Below, one piece after another: positions 1 through 10,599 of a DNA stretch of 64,000 bases; positions within the stretch are counted from its first letter, which is position 1, and every line of letters starts with the position of its first letter. The DNA is from Bettongia penicillata ogilbyi (taxonomy: Eukaryota; Chordata; Mammalia; Diprotodontia; Potoroidae), in contig JAJHZJ010000531.1 in assembly GCA_023548195.1 (NCBI GenBank), positions 6,621,900-6,685,899 on the forward strand. Reading direction: 5' to 3'. The position numbers and the translations under genes were made by a program. The notes under the pieces are model-generated. The model was not told the origin of the DNA. It searched no databases and saw nothing but the letters and a program-made list of their open reading frames with translations.

Positions 1-1013
1 TCATCTCACACACTTCAGATTAGCAAAGATGACAAAAAAAGAAAATGGTATTTGTCAGAAGTATGAGAGTCACAGTAATGTACAGTTGGTAAAGCTGTGA
101 ACTCACCCAGCCATTCTGGGAAGAAATTTTGAACTATGCCCAGAAAGTTATAAAATCTTGCATACCTTTTGATTCAGGAATACCATTACTAGATGGTAAC
201 AATATTTTTGTATGCAAACACACAAAATTATTAACAGTGGCACTTTTCTGCTGTAGCAAAGAACTAGAAATTAAGGGAGTTAGAGAATGGTTGATTAAGT
301 CAGGGTAAATGAATGTAATGGAATATTTGGGGACTATAATAAATGATAAAAGGAATAGATTCAGGAAAAAAAATTGGAACTGTATAAGCTGAGGCAGCGA
401 AGTGAGAATCTGAAAAACAATTTATACCATGACAACACTGTAAAGAAAAAGAACTTAAGAATACTCATCAGTGCAAAGAACAAATGTGACTAAGGAGGAA
501 CAATGATAAAGCAAGATTTTCATCTCTAGACAGAATTGGTACAGAATGAAATTCCTGATTTCAGACTAATGTGTAGATTTGTTCTGTCTGGCTATATTTA
601 TTTTTGGAAGAAAGAGTTTAAGAAATGGATGAGGGGGCAGAATTGTAAGGGAGAAGAGTCTAGGAACTGTGATGTTAAAAAATAAAAAAAAAAGAATGTC
701 TGCAACGCTTCTTAAAAATTCAACACAAAAAAGAAATTCAAAGTTCAAAGACAAGCAGGACAACTTTACAACTAATATGCCAAATTTATGATATACTTTA
801 AAAATGTTGTATGAATAGAGATTCATGGTTTTATCTACAGCCTTTTTCTACTATATTTTTAATGTGAAAATGTTCACTTCTGTTGGTGTGTCAAGTTCAA
901 TAACAAAGTACCATTTTTTAAAAATCATCTTAACATTGAATCATGTTTCTTTTTTATGTCCCTTCAGCACCTCATACAGTTCACTAAATGAATAAATATA
1001 AAGTTCGCTTTAC
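1..1013 (-). other. EXOC3: EXOC3 intron, left edge
   Basis: This is intronic sequence downstream (in EXOC3 sense) of the exon ending at 1014. It is AT-rich with no recognisable exon. Positions 100-560 resemble the 3' part of an old L1 on the plus strand (conserved-looking words such as the tract around 260-560), but it is too decayed for a firm call. The remaining EXOC3 exons lie outside the window to the left. Confidence 0.5.
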
Positions 1014-1695
1014 CTTGTGTAAGTATTCAAAACCCAGGTTAGGAGGCTAACAATCTCATTTGCTTCTAGGTCTTCTGATGCAAGCTCCTGCATGCGCGTG
1101 GACAAAGCCTGATGGTACATGGTTAAAAGTTTTTTGAAAATATCATAATGAGGAGGAAAACACTGAACCATTAGGTTTTTTGCAACTAGTAGATCATCGA
1201 GAACATATTTCCGTATAATTTCCAAGTGACGAACAAGCCACATTTTGTCAGATTCTCTGGTATCTGCTTGGGTGCCCTCAATTCTAGTAGTCACAGTTCT
1301 GTCCAAAATATTAAACATTTTTTCTTTCCACTTTTTGGGTCTCCCACTAGGAATAAATCCAGTTTGTTTTTTCCGGTCAAGCATACGCCTATCAATTTTT
1401 TCTTCTCTTTCAATTATTCTGACAACTGAAACAAGCAAGGTAGGATCCCGGCGAACAGTAACTAAAGACCTTTGCAACACCATCCATAACTGCTTGCCTA
1501 ATTCCTCAGAAAGTTTCTCCATGTCCCCAAAATAAAGTTTGATGAGAGTCATGTCATGAGTATTCTTGCTATCCATTCTATATTGCTCATACATCAATCC
1601 GTCCCGAGAACATTCTAGGTCCATCAACTTTCTATGGGCTTGCAAAAATTCTCCTTGCTCAATTAAGTCTTGAGTTTCTCTAACAATCTCTGGTA
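1014..1695 (-). CDS. EXOC3: EXOC3 (exocyst subunit SEC6), coding exon 3 of this window
   Basis: This large exon encodes about 227 residues of the exocyst subunit SEC6, which helps tether secretory vesicles at the plasma membrane before SNARE-mediated fusion. The reading is very close to human EXOC3: recognisable stretches include QAHRKLMDLECSRDGLMYEQ, VSVVRIIEREEKIDRR, TRIEGTQADTRESDKMWLVR and ASEDLEANEIVSLLTWVLNT. The acceptor (TTTTCCTCCTTAG in minus sense) precedes TACCAGAG, which completes the valine codon split with the previous exon. The donor follows ACACAAG as GTAAAG. The exon is 682 nt and enters with one base carried over, leaving two bases for the next exon, consistent with the family. 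No stop or frameshift is seen. The ORF continues from 3446-3665 and on to exons beyond the left edge. Confidence 0.97.
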
Positions 1696-3445
1696 CTAAG
1701 GAGGAAAAAAAAACAAATTAAAACAATATACAATATGAGAAAAGAAAAAACTCAATTTAAATGAAACGCTAACATCTGCAGAACTGATAAATTACATAAA
1801 ATCAAAGTATTTATGGAAAATTAAGCCAAAAAAGCACCTTTTAAAAAACTCAATCCCAATTCTGGCTAGTATGCTTACAAAAAAGAGAAAATATTTCTTA
1901 ATTCCATATCAGAATTGTTGCCAGAAATGTATCTTTATGATTTGACAAAAATTTAATTTAGTTCTACAGCAAATTGTTTTTTCTATTCTTTTGAGTATTA
2001 AAAGGTAAATGTCACAAATAACAGCACAGAATAATCTGAAACATTGTTTTTTAAAGAGGTATTACTTGCCTTTAAATATCAACAACACAAAAGTACATTG
2101 CAAATTACAAAATTATAAATTACAAAAGTAAAGTGCACCATCTAAGAGTTGGTAAGCACCTGAATGATCATCTACTCCAACACCTTAATTATTTAATGAG
2201 GAAACTTGAGGATGATAAAATTGAAGTGACTTGTCCAGAGTTATGTAGTTAATAGGATGAAAGGTCGTTAGGGCATTATCTCAATTCCAGAAAGGTTGTG
2301 TGATACAGTCAAAAGAACATTACACAAGAAGTCAAATGGCCTAGTTTATTCTCCTAGGTCTATCCCTAACTAGCTCTGTGAACTTGAGAAAACAAGAGGC
2401 TTTCCGCATGTCAGTTTCTTCATCAGTATAATGTACTTAAAAAGCTAGACTAGATAACTTCAATTCTCTTCTGGTTCTAAAATTATATTATATCATAATT
2501 CTACAGTTTCCTTCTCTCTGTTAACTTGGACATTATTCTAGCAGGCACCTTTCAAGGTGGTATTGACATTTTGCAGGGCAACACTGTCTTTGCCATTGCC
2601 CTAGTAGAATTACCTGATAACACAATAACGATGTTTCTAAGTATTACTTTGAAATGACTGCAAATTGTGAGAAAACAAGTTAAATGTGTGGTAATTCAGT
2701 ATAGGCAATATGTGCTTCATTACATGCCTTTCTGTATCTCATTGCTGCACTCATTCAATATAAGCTAATAAAGATAAAATATTCCACTTCTTACTAACTT
2801 GGCTCACTCACATGACTTTGTGAGTCTACAAAGACTCTAAAAACTGATACATTGTTTATATATTACCAGAATGCAATGCATGTGCAATCAGAATTTAGAC
2901 TCACAGTAACCTATCTAAAAATAAGTTCTCCATAAATACAAAGTATCTGAAATCAAGGGTTACCTACACACCAGCCATACAGTAATGAGTATGTAATGAG
3001 TCCAGAGGATAAGGCGCAAAGAGAGGGCTAATAGAAGTTGGATGATAAAGCAAATAAGAATTTTCTGATATAAAAGGAGGACATTCAGTGCCATTCTGCT
3101 ACATCATACTTAAGATGGTTTACATTGTGGAGTCTGAATGCTGACTGAAGCATACTATTTTTACTTTCTTTTTTTTAGCCGTTTTTTCCTTTGGTCTATT
3201 TCTTCTTTCACAACATGACTTATCTGGAAATGTTTTACATGATTGCACATATATAACGTATATCAAATCACTTACCATCTTAGGGATGGGGAAGGGATGG
3301 AAAATTTGGAACTTAAAAATTTTTTTAAATAAGTGTTAAAATTATTTTTACATGTAATTGGAACAAATAAAATATTATTAAAAAAAAGATGGTTTACATC
3401 AAAAACTAATAGTACCAACAATAATAATACTTTATGTTCACTTAC
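1696..3445 (-). other. EXOC3: EXOC3 intron with SINE fragments and an L1 3' end
   Basis: This intron lies between the coding exons at 1014-1695 and 3446-3665. Positions 2150-2290 and 2290-2500 look like old MIR/CORE-SINE fragments in opposite orientations (for example TAGCTCTGTGAACTTGAG near 2373). A 260-bp L1 3' end with target-site duplications sits at 3126-3385. The rest is AT-rich with no recognised feature. Confidence 0.7.
3126..3385 (+). mobile_element. 5'-truncated L1 3' end with target-site duplication
   Basis: The segment matches the 3' UTR of the other L1 copies here: ACAACATGACTTATCTGGAA, a TTTGGAACTTAAAA word, then ACATGTAATTGGAACAAATA followed by an A-rich end. It is flanked by identical 14-base copies of AAGATGGTTTACAT at 3112-3125 and 3386-3399. 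This is the mark of target-primed reverse transcription. It lies in an EXOC3 intron in the opposite direction to the gene. Confidence 0.85.
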
Positions 3446-3665
3446 CGGAGAAGATATTCTTGAGATTTTCTACAGCAGCAGCTAGCTGGCTATGCTGTAC
3501 TACCGCATCCTTCACATCTTTCAGATTTTCAATAGTATTGATGCTCTGTCTCCAGTCTTTACTGACATCTGCCAGGGACTGCTGTATATCTTTCACATCA
3601 TTTAATGCATTATGCAGTTGGCTCAAACCAGTCCGGACACCATCCAGCTGTGACTGGATTGCAGC
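3446..3665 (-). CDS. EXOC3: EXOC3 (SEC6), coding exon 2 of this window
   Basis: This 220-nt exon encodes 73 residues plus one base. The translation begins [20 protein letters not shown] and ends NLKNIFS, essentially identical to the N-terminal helical region of human EXOC3. In exocyst subunits this part forms the long coiled coils (CorEx) that pair subunits within the SEC3-SEC5-SEC6-SEC8 half-complex. The acceptor CTCCTGTTTAG and the donor TCCG followed by GTAAGTGAAC are both strong. The phase matches the exons on either side: phase 0 in, one base carried over out. Confidence 0.97.
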
Positions 3666-4836
3666 CTAAACAGGAGATATTATCTGCGTTACTTAACATA
3701 AGCCGGCCACCCCTCTTCACAATTTTTGGATAAAACACACTTTACATAGCAGTTGGTCTTTCAGAGAGTTGTATCATTAGAAATGGCTGTAGAATTGTGT
3801 GAAATGGCCCAGTGCCTGGGGGAAAAAGAACCAATCATGAGAGGACATTAATAATTAGAGGACTTAAATGGGCTGCACTACTAGAAACTGAGGAAAGCAA
3901 GAAGGAGATGTAAGAGTAAGGATTCCTGGTGATGCTGTAGTGAACTCTACGTCAGCAATCTACTTGTGGCAATGGAGATTTAAGCTTTTTAGAGAAAAAT
4001 TAAAGCAGTTATCATGACAGTTGGGGGGCCATGAAAACATCCCAGTCACTACTGGGAAAAATATGAGCCCCAGATTCCACTAAATAAGAGCTAGTACTTA
4101 TATAGCATTTGTCATGTAGGAGGCATTGTGCTGAGCACTCTACAATTATCAGCTCCTTTGATACTCACAACACTCCACGAGGTAACTCTTCTCCCTATTT
4201 TACATAGAAGGAAACTGAGGCAAACAGAAGTGAAATGATTTGTCCAGTTAGTAAGTACAAAGGATTGGGAGGATGCTTTACGTATTGAAAAATTATGTGA
4301 AAAACAGCTGATGTAAAATTTGTAACTATCTTCCACTTGCAGAGTACAGTAAAACCTCACCGATTCAGACTAACTGCAATAAAGCCCAGTCTGAAAACAA
4401 AGGCAAAACATCTTTAACACATTTACTACCTCCACAAACTTTTCATAACTCAACCTAAATGAGCAAAGAGTGACTTAAAAGGGGCCTGTAAAGGGCCTGC
4501 TGAGGAGCTGAGTAATTCCCGCAGAGCAAAGTGATCCTTGATTAAACATGCACATTTACATGATCTGTTTCAAGGTACTTAAAAAGGTGATTCTCAAGAT
4601 TCTTCTCAATCCTTTTTACCCTATTAATTTTCTAGTGAAAAGGAGTCTGTTACGCAAAGAAAAACGTCTGTTCCATTCTTTTCCAAATAATTATAAGTTC
4701 TGAGTTAGCAAAGTTGGCATCATAGCATTTTACTGCATAGTTGAAAATACTATGTATACACTGAATTCCATCAAATAAGACCACTTGTTCTATCCTGAAA
4801 TGAATCCTATCACATGTGATTACACTAGTTTCGTAC
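3666..4836 (-). other. EXOC3: EXOC3 intron with a MIR-type SINE
   Basis: This intron lies between the first and second coding exons. Positions about 4090-4270 hold a MIR/CORE-SINE fragment in antisense orientation (GGAAACTGAGGCAAACAGAA followed by a TTTGTCCAGTTAGTAAGT segment). Nothing else is recognised. Confidence 0.6.
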
Positions 4837-5035
4837 CTTCAGTCTAGCCTCCACCGAGGCTTTTTTACGCGCCTCCCTCCTGCGGTACTGTTCCACTTTG
4901 TCCAGCTGGTCAGGTCTTTGAAGCATTCCAGCCACCCTTTGGACAGCTGTTGCCACTGCTTCCCGATCAGTCTCCTCCATGGTCACAAAGTGCTCTAAAC
5001 TCCCAAAGCTGTCATACCACCATCATTTAATGTCA
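4837..5035 (-). CDS. EXOC3: EXOC3 (SEC6), exon with the start codon
   Basis: The start codon is at 4978-4980 (minus strand) and 144 nt are coding: 48 residues beginning [20 protein letters not shown]. Human EXOC3 has the same N-terminus apart from position 2 and a late K/R change, so this start is secure. The donor (CTGAAG followed by GTACGA) is phase 0 and joins to the exon at 3446-3665. The 5' UTR part of the exon probably starts at 5035, after the acceptor TTCATATTTCACCAG; that boundary is inferred from sequence only. A CpG island 4 kb upstream supplies the likely first, non-coding exon. Confidence 0.95.
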
Positions 5036-5392
5036 CTGGTGAAATATGAAGGTGTAGTTATTATTAAACATGCAAAAATGACTTCTCAAAATAGAAATGC
5101 TTAACTAAAATGTGTCTGATTAGGCAAACAGCTTCCTTGTTGCAGAAAGTTAAGGGGTCCCTTGAATTTATCATTTTGAGTTGCTATACTTTCCAGAAAC
5201 ATTGGACTCAGAGTATGTTCTTGGCCCTGAATGTGAAGAGGATAAAGCCCCACCCTGAGCTGACATAATGTGTTGTTTGCATCCCAAGTTGGACTCTGTG
5301 GGTATCCTTGGGAGTCAAAACAGTCTGCACTAGGGCAAGAAGTTTCTTGTATAGCTGGGACTGACCCTTGCAGATGAGCAGTCTATCTGGCA

Positions 5393-5510
5393 CAGGGGTG
5401 GGGAACCTTGAGGTCGTATGTGGCCTTCTAGATCCTTAAGTGTGGCCTTTTGATTGAATCTAAATTTTTAATAAAAGGATTTGTTCTGTAAAATTTGGAT
5501 TCGTTCTCCA
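5393..5510. mobile_element. Fragment of a hAT-like non-autonomous element
   Basis: It starts with the terminal word CAGGGGTGGGGAACCTTG and contains the internal words TGTGGCCTTCTAGATCCTTA and AATAAAAGGATTTGTTCTGT. The same family is complete at 16,518-16,636. The far terminus is not visible here, so this copy is truncated. Confidence 0.5.
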
Positions 5511-7057
5511 CCTCTGCAGTTCCCAAGGAAACAGAATGCTCCTTTTGTCATTGCCTGGCTCCTCCCCTTCAGGAGGGGTTTTGTCCTTTCCCCACCTTTA
5601 TTGCACCTTTCCCTCTCTCATGTCACAGTCCTTTATGTTGAGATTTGTGTTTTCTTCTCCTTCTTTTGTCCTACTGTTATAAGTATGCAAACTTCTGTAT
5701 CCATCATGAACTCGTTGGGTTCCATATACACATTCATTTCTCTTGTGATAAAGCTAGTTTTCACGTAAGTTCCATGAAGCTGTGACCGCTTGATATATAA
5801 TAACTTCCAAGATCTTGTGCACAAAATCACTAAAAGTAGGTTTACAGTTTTTAAAAAGATATCCAAATCCTTGTATTTCTGGCCTTTGAGACCCAAACCT
5901 TATGACCTCAATTTTAATCCCTCTGGTTTTCAGGTTCCTCATCTATAAAAAGTTGGACTCAATGATGTCTAAGATCACTTCTGGCTCTAAAATTCCATGA
6001 TTCAAACATGAGTACTGCTTTTTAGCAATATTTAACCAGAGAAAGAGAGCAGAATTTCGCAGGCCTGACTTTGAAGGGAACCCAGGGGCCAACATAAGAA
6101 CAAAGTCTCCACAAACTACTCAGAGGCATTCTGAGGGAGAAGTAGCACATGCCAGGGCAAATCAAACCACCACCACCACCATTCTGATTATCATCTCCCC
6201 TGAACGACTGAGTCTTTGGAATAGCAACATTTCCAGTCCAGTACCTATAGCCATTATCCTGACTTAAGTCCCAAAGCTTTAGGAATATCAATGCCATCCA
6301 AACCAAATGAATTGCTTCTAGTCCCCCTAGCCATCACTGAGGGAAGAAATTATTGTAGAGAAGGGATCCACCTTCCTCATTTCCAGCATTAACACTGCTA
6401 ATCAACTGCCACCAAAGATTGCTCACCACAGGGTACCTTGGAAGTGGCAATAACTCCCAGACCACTTCTCCTGATTCTAGCCTACCTACCCCTTATTGCC
6501 ATCAGCTAGAGTAGCAACTCCTCTGGAAAACAAGCTGACCATCTCCACCAAATGCCACACAGAGCAGACAAGTTAACAGTTGAATCAGCAAGGCAGCTTG
6601 ACAGAGCTACAGTATGTAGTATGTACCAAGCAAGTACAATCACTACCATCATCTTCACCACCAGCTTACCTCTGACCTTCATACAAATAGTTCAGGACCT
6701 TGAAGCCAAGTACCTTTGGTATAGCAAAGCCCTACGCCGAGGGTCATCATCCTGGGAAGCTATGCCTACAGAAATGAGCCTGGCAACTGTTTCTGCAGAT
6801 GCAACATTGTCAGGTACTGGAGACCCCAAAAAAAGAAAGTTCTTGGAACCAAAGTACCAAAGAAGGTTCAACATCGGAAAGTGACATGATTTTATTGGTG
6901 GCAATGACATCAAAAAAGAGGCATTACTATCTGCTATGGACCATGGGACATTCCTATCTGGCTTTCAGCTGAACCCTTCCATGTGGTTGTCTCCCTCATT
7001 AAAATGAATGTGAGCTCCTTGAGGGCAAAAGCTGTCTTACTTGGCCATCTCCAGGCA

Positions 7058-7190
7058 ACCTGATGACTATCTGGGCATTGGATTCAGATGGCTCTGGAGG
7101 AGAAGTGAGGCTTGGTGACCTGCACACCCCTTCTTCACTCAAAACAAAGTCAAGGGCAAATCATATCATCATTTTTCTGATGGCAAAAGT
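7058..7190 (+). mobile_element. SINE with RTE-like tail, 5'-truncated
   Basis: The segment carries the body words GATGGCTCTGGAGGAGAAGT and TCACTCAAAACAAAGTCAAG shared with the fuller copy at 41,868-42,165, which is on the other strand. The tRNA-like head is missing. Marsupials carry abundant SINEs that use RTE LINE machinery; the family name is not fixed here. Confidence 0.65.
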
Positions 7191-7869
7191 TTTAATCAGT
7201 CATTTATGGCAAAGTTTCAAGTATTTCTCTTCATTTCTGAGAATAGGTTTTGATAAGAAATAGAAGAAATGTGAGGGTTGCTAGTATCAAAACATAAACA
7301 GGTAATGGGTAGATAAAAATGAGATTGGGATGGCAAAGACAAGCTTCCCTTACTTTTTGTTTTTGCGTAGGGCTAGCCATTAGGATTTATCCATTATCCA
7401 TTAGGATTTGAGGAAGTTTGTCATTTCAGATTTGTGGGATCCTTTCCATGGAAAACTAATGCAAGCTCTGATAACAAGTAGGGTCATTTAAACACTGATA
7501 CATATAACCTCACTAGTGGGGAAGGCAATATTTTATACAAGGGACAGCTTCATGGAGTGGAAAGAGCTCTTAGAAAAGGAAATGACAAGAAAACTTTGAC
7601 ACTTTGCTGCCATTGATTGATTAAAACCTAATATACTACTTCAACCAGACTTTTTTGCATACTAATTTGGCACAAAATTCTAAGGTAAGGAAATTAATCT
7701 CTAATTATGTAATTTCAATTATATTTTAGGTGGACATCTGGGAAGGGGGAGAACAAATGGAGAATGCCCCTTTGCTCATTTAATCAGAATATAGAAATGT
7801 CTTTTCCTTTATATTTAAGACTTGCTTTGAAAAGAAGTCAGTAGTAATTTGCCACCTTTCAATAATAAC

Positions 7870-8200
7870 CAGTTGGATTGGGAATTAGATAACTTGGCTT
7901 AAAATCCTGGCTTTGCCATTTACTGGCTGTGTGTGACATTGGAGAAATTTAACTTTTCAGGGCCTAAGTTTCTCTGGAAAAGAAGAGGACTGCTATATGA
8001 TCTTCCAGCTCTATGATTCCAAGTGATAGCTACAGAATCATAAAATAATAGAACTGGAATATACCTTAGAAAATATCCAGTCTATCCACCAAGGTCAGAT
8101 CCCTCCAGAGGTGAGACTACAACACAGCTCTCCAGCATTTCCAACCTAGGGCCCTTTTAAACCAGGTCTTATGATTTATAGAGCCATTAAGTGACTGTCA
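7870..8200 (+). repeat. MIR/CORE-SINE-type sequence
   Basis: Words such as TTTGCCATTTACTGGCTGTG and CTTCCAGCTCTATGATTCC are typical of the core and 3' part of MIR-like SINEs in sense orientation. A second ancient repeat segment (AGAACTGGAATATACCTTAG) follows from about 8040. Ends are diffuse. Confidence 0.55.
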
Positions 8201-8224
8201 CTTATGACTCTGAGTCCTGTCAGT

Positions 8225-8450
8225 TAGTAGCCGTTTATTAAGTAAAGAGCCCGTTATTGGGATGGGAGGGATACAAAGAGGGGCAAACACAAGTCCTCAA
8301 GAAGCTGCCTTTCTGATCGGGGAGAAGACGTGCAAAAAACTGCATATACAAGATAGACGCACTGTAAATGGCAGGTAACCTCAAAGGCAAGGCATTAGCA
8401 GTGGTGGCCAGAAACAGCCTCGTGAACAAGGTGGGATCTCAGAGAAATCA
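8225..8450 (-). repeat. CR1/L3-clade LINE fragment, antisense
   Basis: Words such as GGGATACAAAGAGGGGCAAA and CAAGTCCTCAAGAAGCTGCC resemble the same module at 42,320-42,440. There it is followed by sequence that is the reverse complement of CR1/L3-type coding sequence. The match is by eye and partial. Confidence 0.4.
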
Positions 8451-8733
8451 TTCTCGTGTTTGTTTTGTTTTGTAAGTCCCTCGGGGAAGTGACCCACACC
8501 CGAGGATATGACGGAAAGTCTAAAGTTGAGAGAAATCGCCCAAAGACAGTAAAAATCGGTGTCTGTGAGCACCCAGCGAGTCTCTTTCCGGCTGCTAAAT
8601 GACTTGCCCCAGATTTCCCGAATCTGTGTGGTTCCGGAGAGCAGCTGCCAAGGGTCGGATCCTCCTCAGGCTGAAATCACCACGGGGGGTCCCTGGGGCC
8701 CTCTAGGAGCCCCACTCGCAGGACGCCCACGGG

Positions 8734-8802
8734 CCCCGCACCCGGAGCCCGCACCCCGAGCCCCGCACCCCGAGCCCCGGACACCGAGCCCCGGACCTCG
8801 AG
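8734..8802 (-). repeat. 14-bp GC-rich minisatellite
   Basis: Five units of about CCCCGCACCCCGAG run in tandem with a few substitutions in the last two units. In minus sense, the EXOC3 sense strand, each unit reads CTCGGGGTGCGGGG and so supplies two G-runs. It ends just before a (GAG)7 trinucleotide run at 8811-8832. Confidence 0.8.
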
Positions 8803-8810
8803 CAGGGGGT

Positions 8811-8832
8811 GAGGAGGAGGAGGAGGAGGAGG
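8811..8832 (+). repeat. (GAG)n microsatellite
   Basis: About seven perfect GAG units inside the CpG island. Confidence 0.9.
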
Positions 8833-9106
8833 CCGGGGGTGGGCGGGGCACGGCCCGGCCTCCCGCTTCGGATCCAGCCCGGGGCCCCGCTCGGTCCGCC
8901 GGCCTGACTGACCCGGGCGGCTAACTCGGAGACGAGCGGCCGGCGGCCCGAGCACCCCGAGCGGCCGCCGCACCCGCCGGGCCCGGGGCTCCGGACCCCA
9001 CGGACGAGTCTCAGGCTCCGGGCCCCCTGCAGCTGCCTCACCGTCCTCTGACCCCCGGCCCCGGCCCGCCCCGGCCCACCGCTCAGCGCCTCACGCCCGG
9101 CAGTAC

Positions 9107-9300
9107 CTGCTTCGGGGCGGGGCTGAGTGGCCCACACTCGCCCGTCGGAGGCACCGGACACCGAGGTTCGGCCCTCCAGAGGCTCCGAGGAGAGCGCCCC
9201 GCCACACCTCCAAGCCCGGCCGAGCCGCCGCCGGCACGATCCGCGGGTGTCAGCCCCGCTCCCCGACCGCCGAAGACGTCTGCTTCCGGGATCACCCTCA
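9107..9300 (-). other. EXOC3: Candidate EXOC3 non-coding first exon
   Basis: In minus sense the sequence CCCCGAAGCAG is followed by GTACTG, a usable splice donor whose exon end would be at 9107. The ETS cluster at 9283-9353 lies directly upstream, where a start site is expected. Other donors in the island cannot be excluded, so both exon ends are estimates. Confidence 0.3.
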
Positions 9301-9917
9301 GACCGGAAGTGGGCACGCGACGCTTGGTGACGCGCTCCCGGGCGTTCTTCCGGGCCGCGGGAGCCGGCGGGCTGCCGGACAGACGGCTGGTGCTTGCCGG
9401 GGCGAGGGGCTGCTCAAGGGAGAGGATGGGTCGCTGGACGGCGAGCCCGAGACCAGTAACCCGGGCGGCAGGCGGCCCCGCTTCACCTCGGCCCGTGCGC
9501 TCCGGCCTGGGCTCTGGACTGTACTGGGGCAGCCCCCGCCCCGACTGCCCCCAGACCCTTCCTTTGAAGGAGCCCGCAGGTGGGGACACAAGCTAGCCGC
9601 GGAAGGCGGGGGCCGAGCTACGCCTGGCCATGCCCCTCCGCCCTGCCAGTCTGGGTCGGGTCTCTACAGAATCGGCAAAAGCCTCCCTGCGTCGTGCGGG
9701 GTGGTCCGCGTTCTCACCCTCACCCCACCCCCCACCGGCAGAGGGTTTTCAGCAGTGATCCACCCCTTCCAGATGTCTAGAGAGCGCGAGGACAGCGACT
9801 TAAGGCCAAGGACCCGGTGGTCCCGAGTCCCCTTCAGCACCCCGCTTCCCACTTGTCCGCCTGCCCCTCCCCCTTGCGTGGCTACCAGCCTTAGCTTCCT
9901 GCTCTGGGATCAGGGTT

Positions 9918-9936
9918 CCCCCCCCCCCCCCCCCCC
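9918..9936 (+). repeat. Poly(C) run of 19
   Basis: A run of 19 C at the right shoulder of the CpG island. Confidence 0.95.
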
Positions 9937-9999
9937 GGCTTCTTAATTACCCCGGGGTCGGAACGGGAATCCGGACTAGATGCTGCCAGAGACAGAGTT

Positions 10000-10130
10000 C
10001 TGTTCTGCATGTACATGTGTGTGTATAGTATATGTATATGCACATACATGACACCAGTATAATATAGTAATACTTTCTGAGATATGTGTATACGTATGTA
10101 TACATACAGGATACACTTCTAAAACGTCAC
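10000..10130. repeat. TG/TA-rich low-complexity tract
   Basis: Alternating purine-pyrimidine words such as TGTGTGTATAGTATATGTAT and ATGTGTATACGTATGTATAC recur through the tract. Confidence 0.7.
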
Positions 10131-10319
10131 TTTTAAGTTTTCTTCCTCTCTTTAAAGTCTGGACAATCAGCTCTCACAAGCCTTTAAAAGCTTTAAGCCT
10201 TTAACAGCTCACCATCTGTAGGCGCTGAATCAATGTTTATTGACTATCGATTAATGTGGGTAACCATTCCCTTGGAGTGAGTACTGAAAAGCCCCTCGAA
10301 CTGGGTGTCTTTGAGGCTG

Positions 10320-10560
10320 GCACACATTCGCCTAGATGCTGCTGCTGTACAGTCAGAAGGTAGCTCGCGGCAGAGTAGCCCCGGAAAGCAGCGGCCGCTC
10401 CGTCCCCTCTGCTTTTCCCTCTGAAGACAGAGCCGAAAGCGGAGCCACTTACTCTGAAGAGGAGCTTCACCTCTGTCCTAGCTAGGTGGTGCTGAAGGGC
10501 CGCTGGCTCTGGCCGGCGCTCTGGGCCAATAAACACGAGCCTCTCCAGCCAATCAGGAAC
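10320..10560. promoter_or_regulatory. GC-rich patch with two CCAAT boxes
   Basis: A GC-rich patch outside the main CpG island ends in two CCAAT boxes in the same orientation (10526-10530 and 10549-10553, the second as CCAATCAGG). They are 23 bases apart, about two helical turns, as in NF-Y promoters. No transcript can be assigned. It could be an alternative EXOC3 promoter or an enhancer. Confidence 0.35.
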
Positions 10561-10599
10561 CACTCAAGTGAACTCTCTGGGCGGACTGCTGCCACGTGC

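Larger units (their letters stand above)
5036..8650 (-). other. EXOC3: EXOC3 first intron, mostly repeats
   Basis: This is the inferred first intron between the CpG island and the start-codon exon. It contains a hAT-like fragment (5393-5510), a MIR 3' tail (about 5925-6002), an L2-type 3' word TGAGCTCCTTGAGGGCAAAA near 7010, an RTE-tailed SINE (7058-7190), a MIR-type SINE (7870-8035) and a CR1/L3 piece (8225-8450). Positions 6300-6990 contain no repeat I can name and no convincing gene; an open stretch at 6552-6884 has no recognisable domain. Confidence 0.55.
8650..9620 (-). promoter_or_regulatory. EXOC3: CpG island, probable EXOC3 promoter
   Basis: Roughly 1 kb of very GC- and CpG-rich sequence stands out sharply from AT-rich surroundings and lies 4 kb upstream of the EXOC3 start codon on the minus strand. 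It holds three ETS cores (CTTCCGG 9283-9289, ACCGGAAGT 9302-9310, CTTCCGG 9347-9353), a GACGTC palindrome (9275-9280) and TGACGCG (9328-9334), but no TATA box. This is the layout of housekeeping promoters bound by GABP/ETS factors and CREB/ATF. In human an antisense transcript, EXOC3-AS1, starts near EXOC3, so the island may fire in both directions; no plus-strand gene could be recognised here. The open frames across the island look like products of GC bias. Confidence 0.75.

Noticed and set aside
6552..6884. 110-codon plus-strand frame in EXOC3 intron 1
   Set aside because: There is no recognisable domain, no splice context or codon signature, and it overlaps a minus-strand frame of similar length.
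9083..9589. Long overlapping open frames on both strands across the CpG island
   Set aside because: GC-rich sequence has few stop codons. The frames overlap on both strands, show no domain and are low in complexity (Pro/Gly/Arg-rich).
10237..10563. 108-codon minus-strand frame next to the CCAAT boxes
   Set aside because: It may be a chance frame in GC-rich DNA. No family was recognised, so only the regulatory patch is reported.
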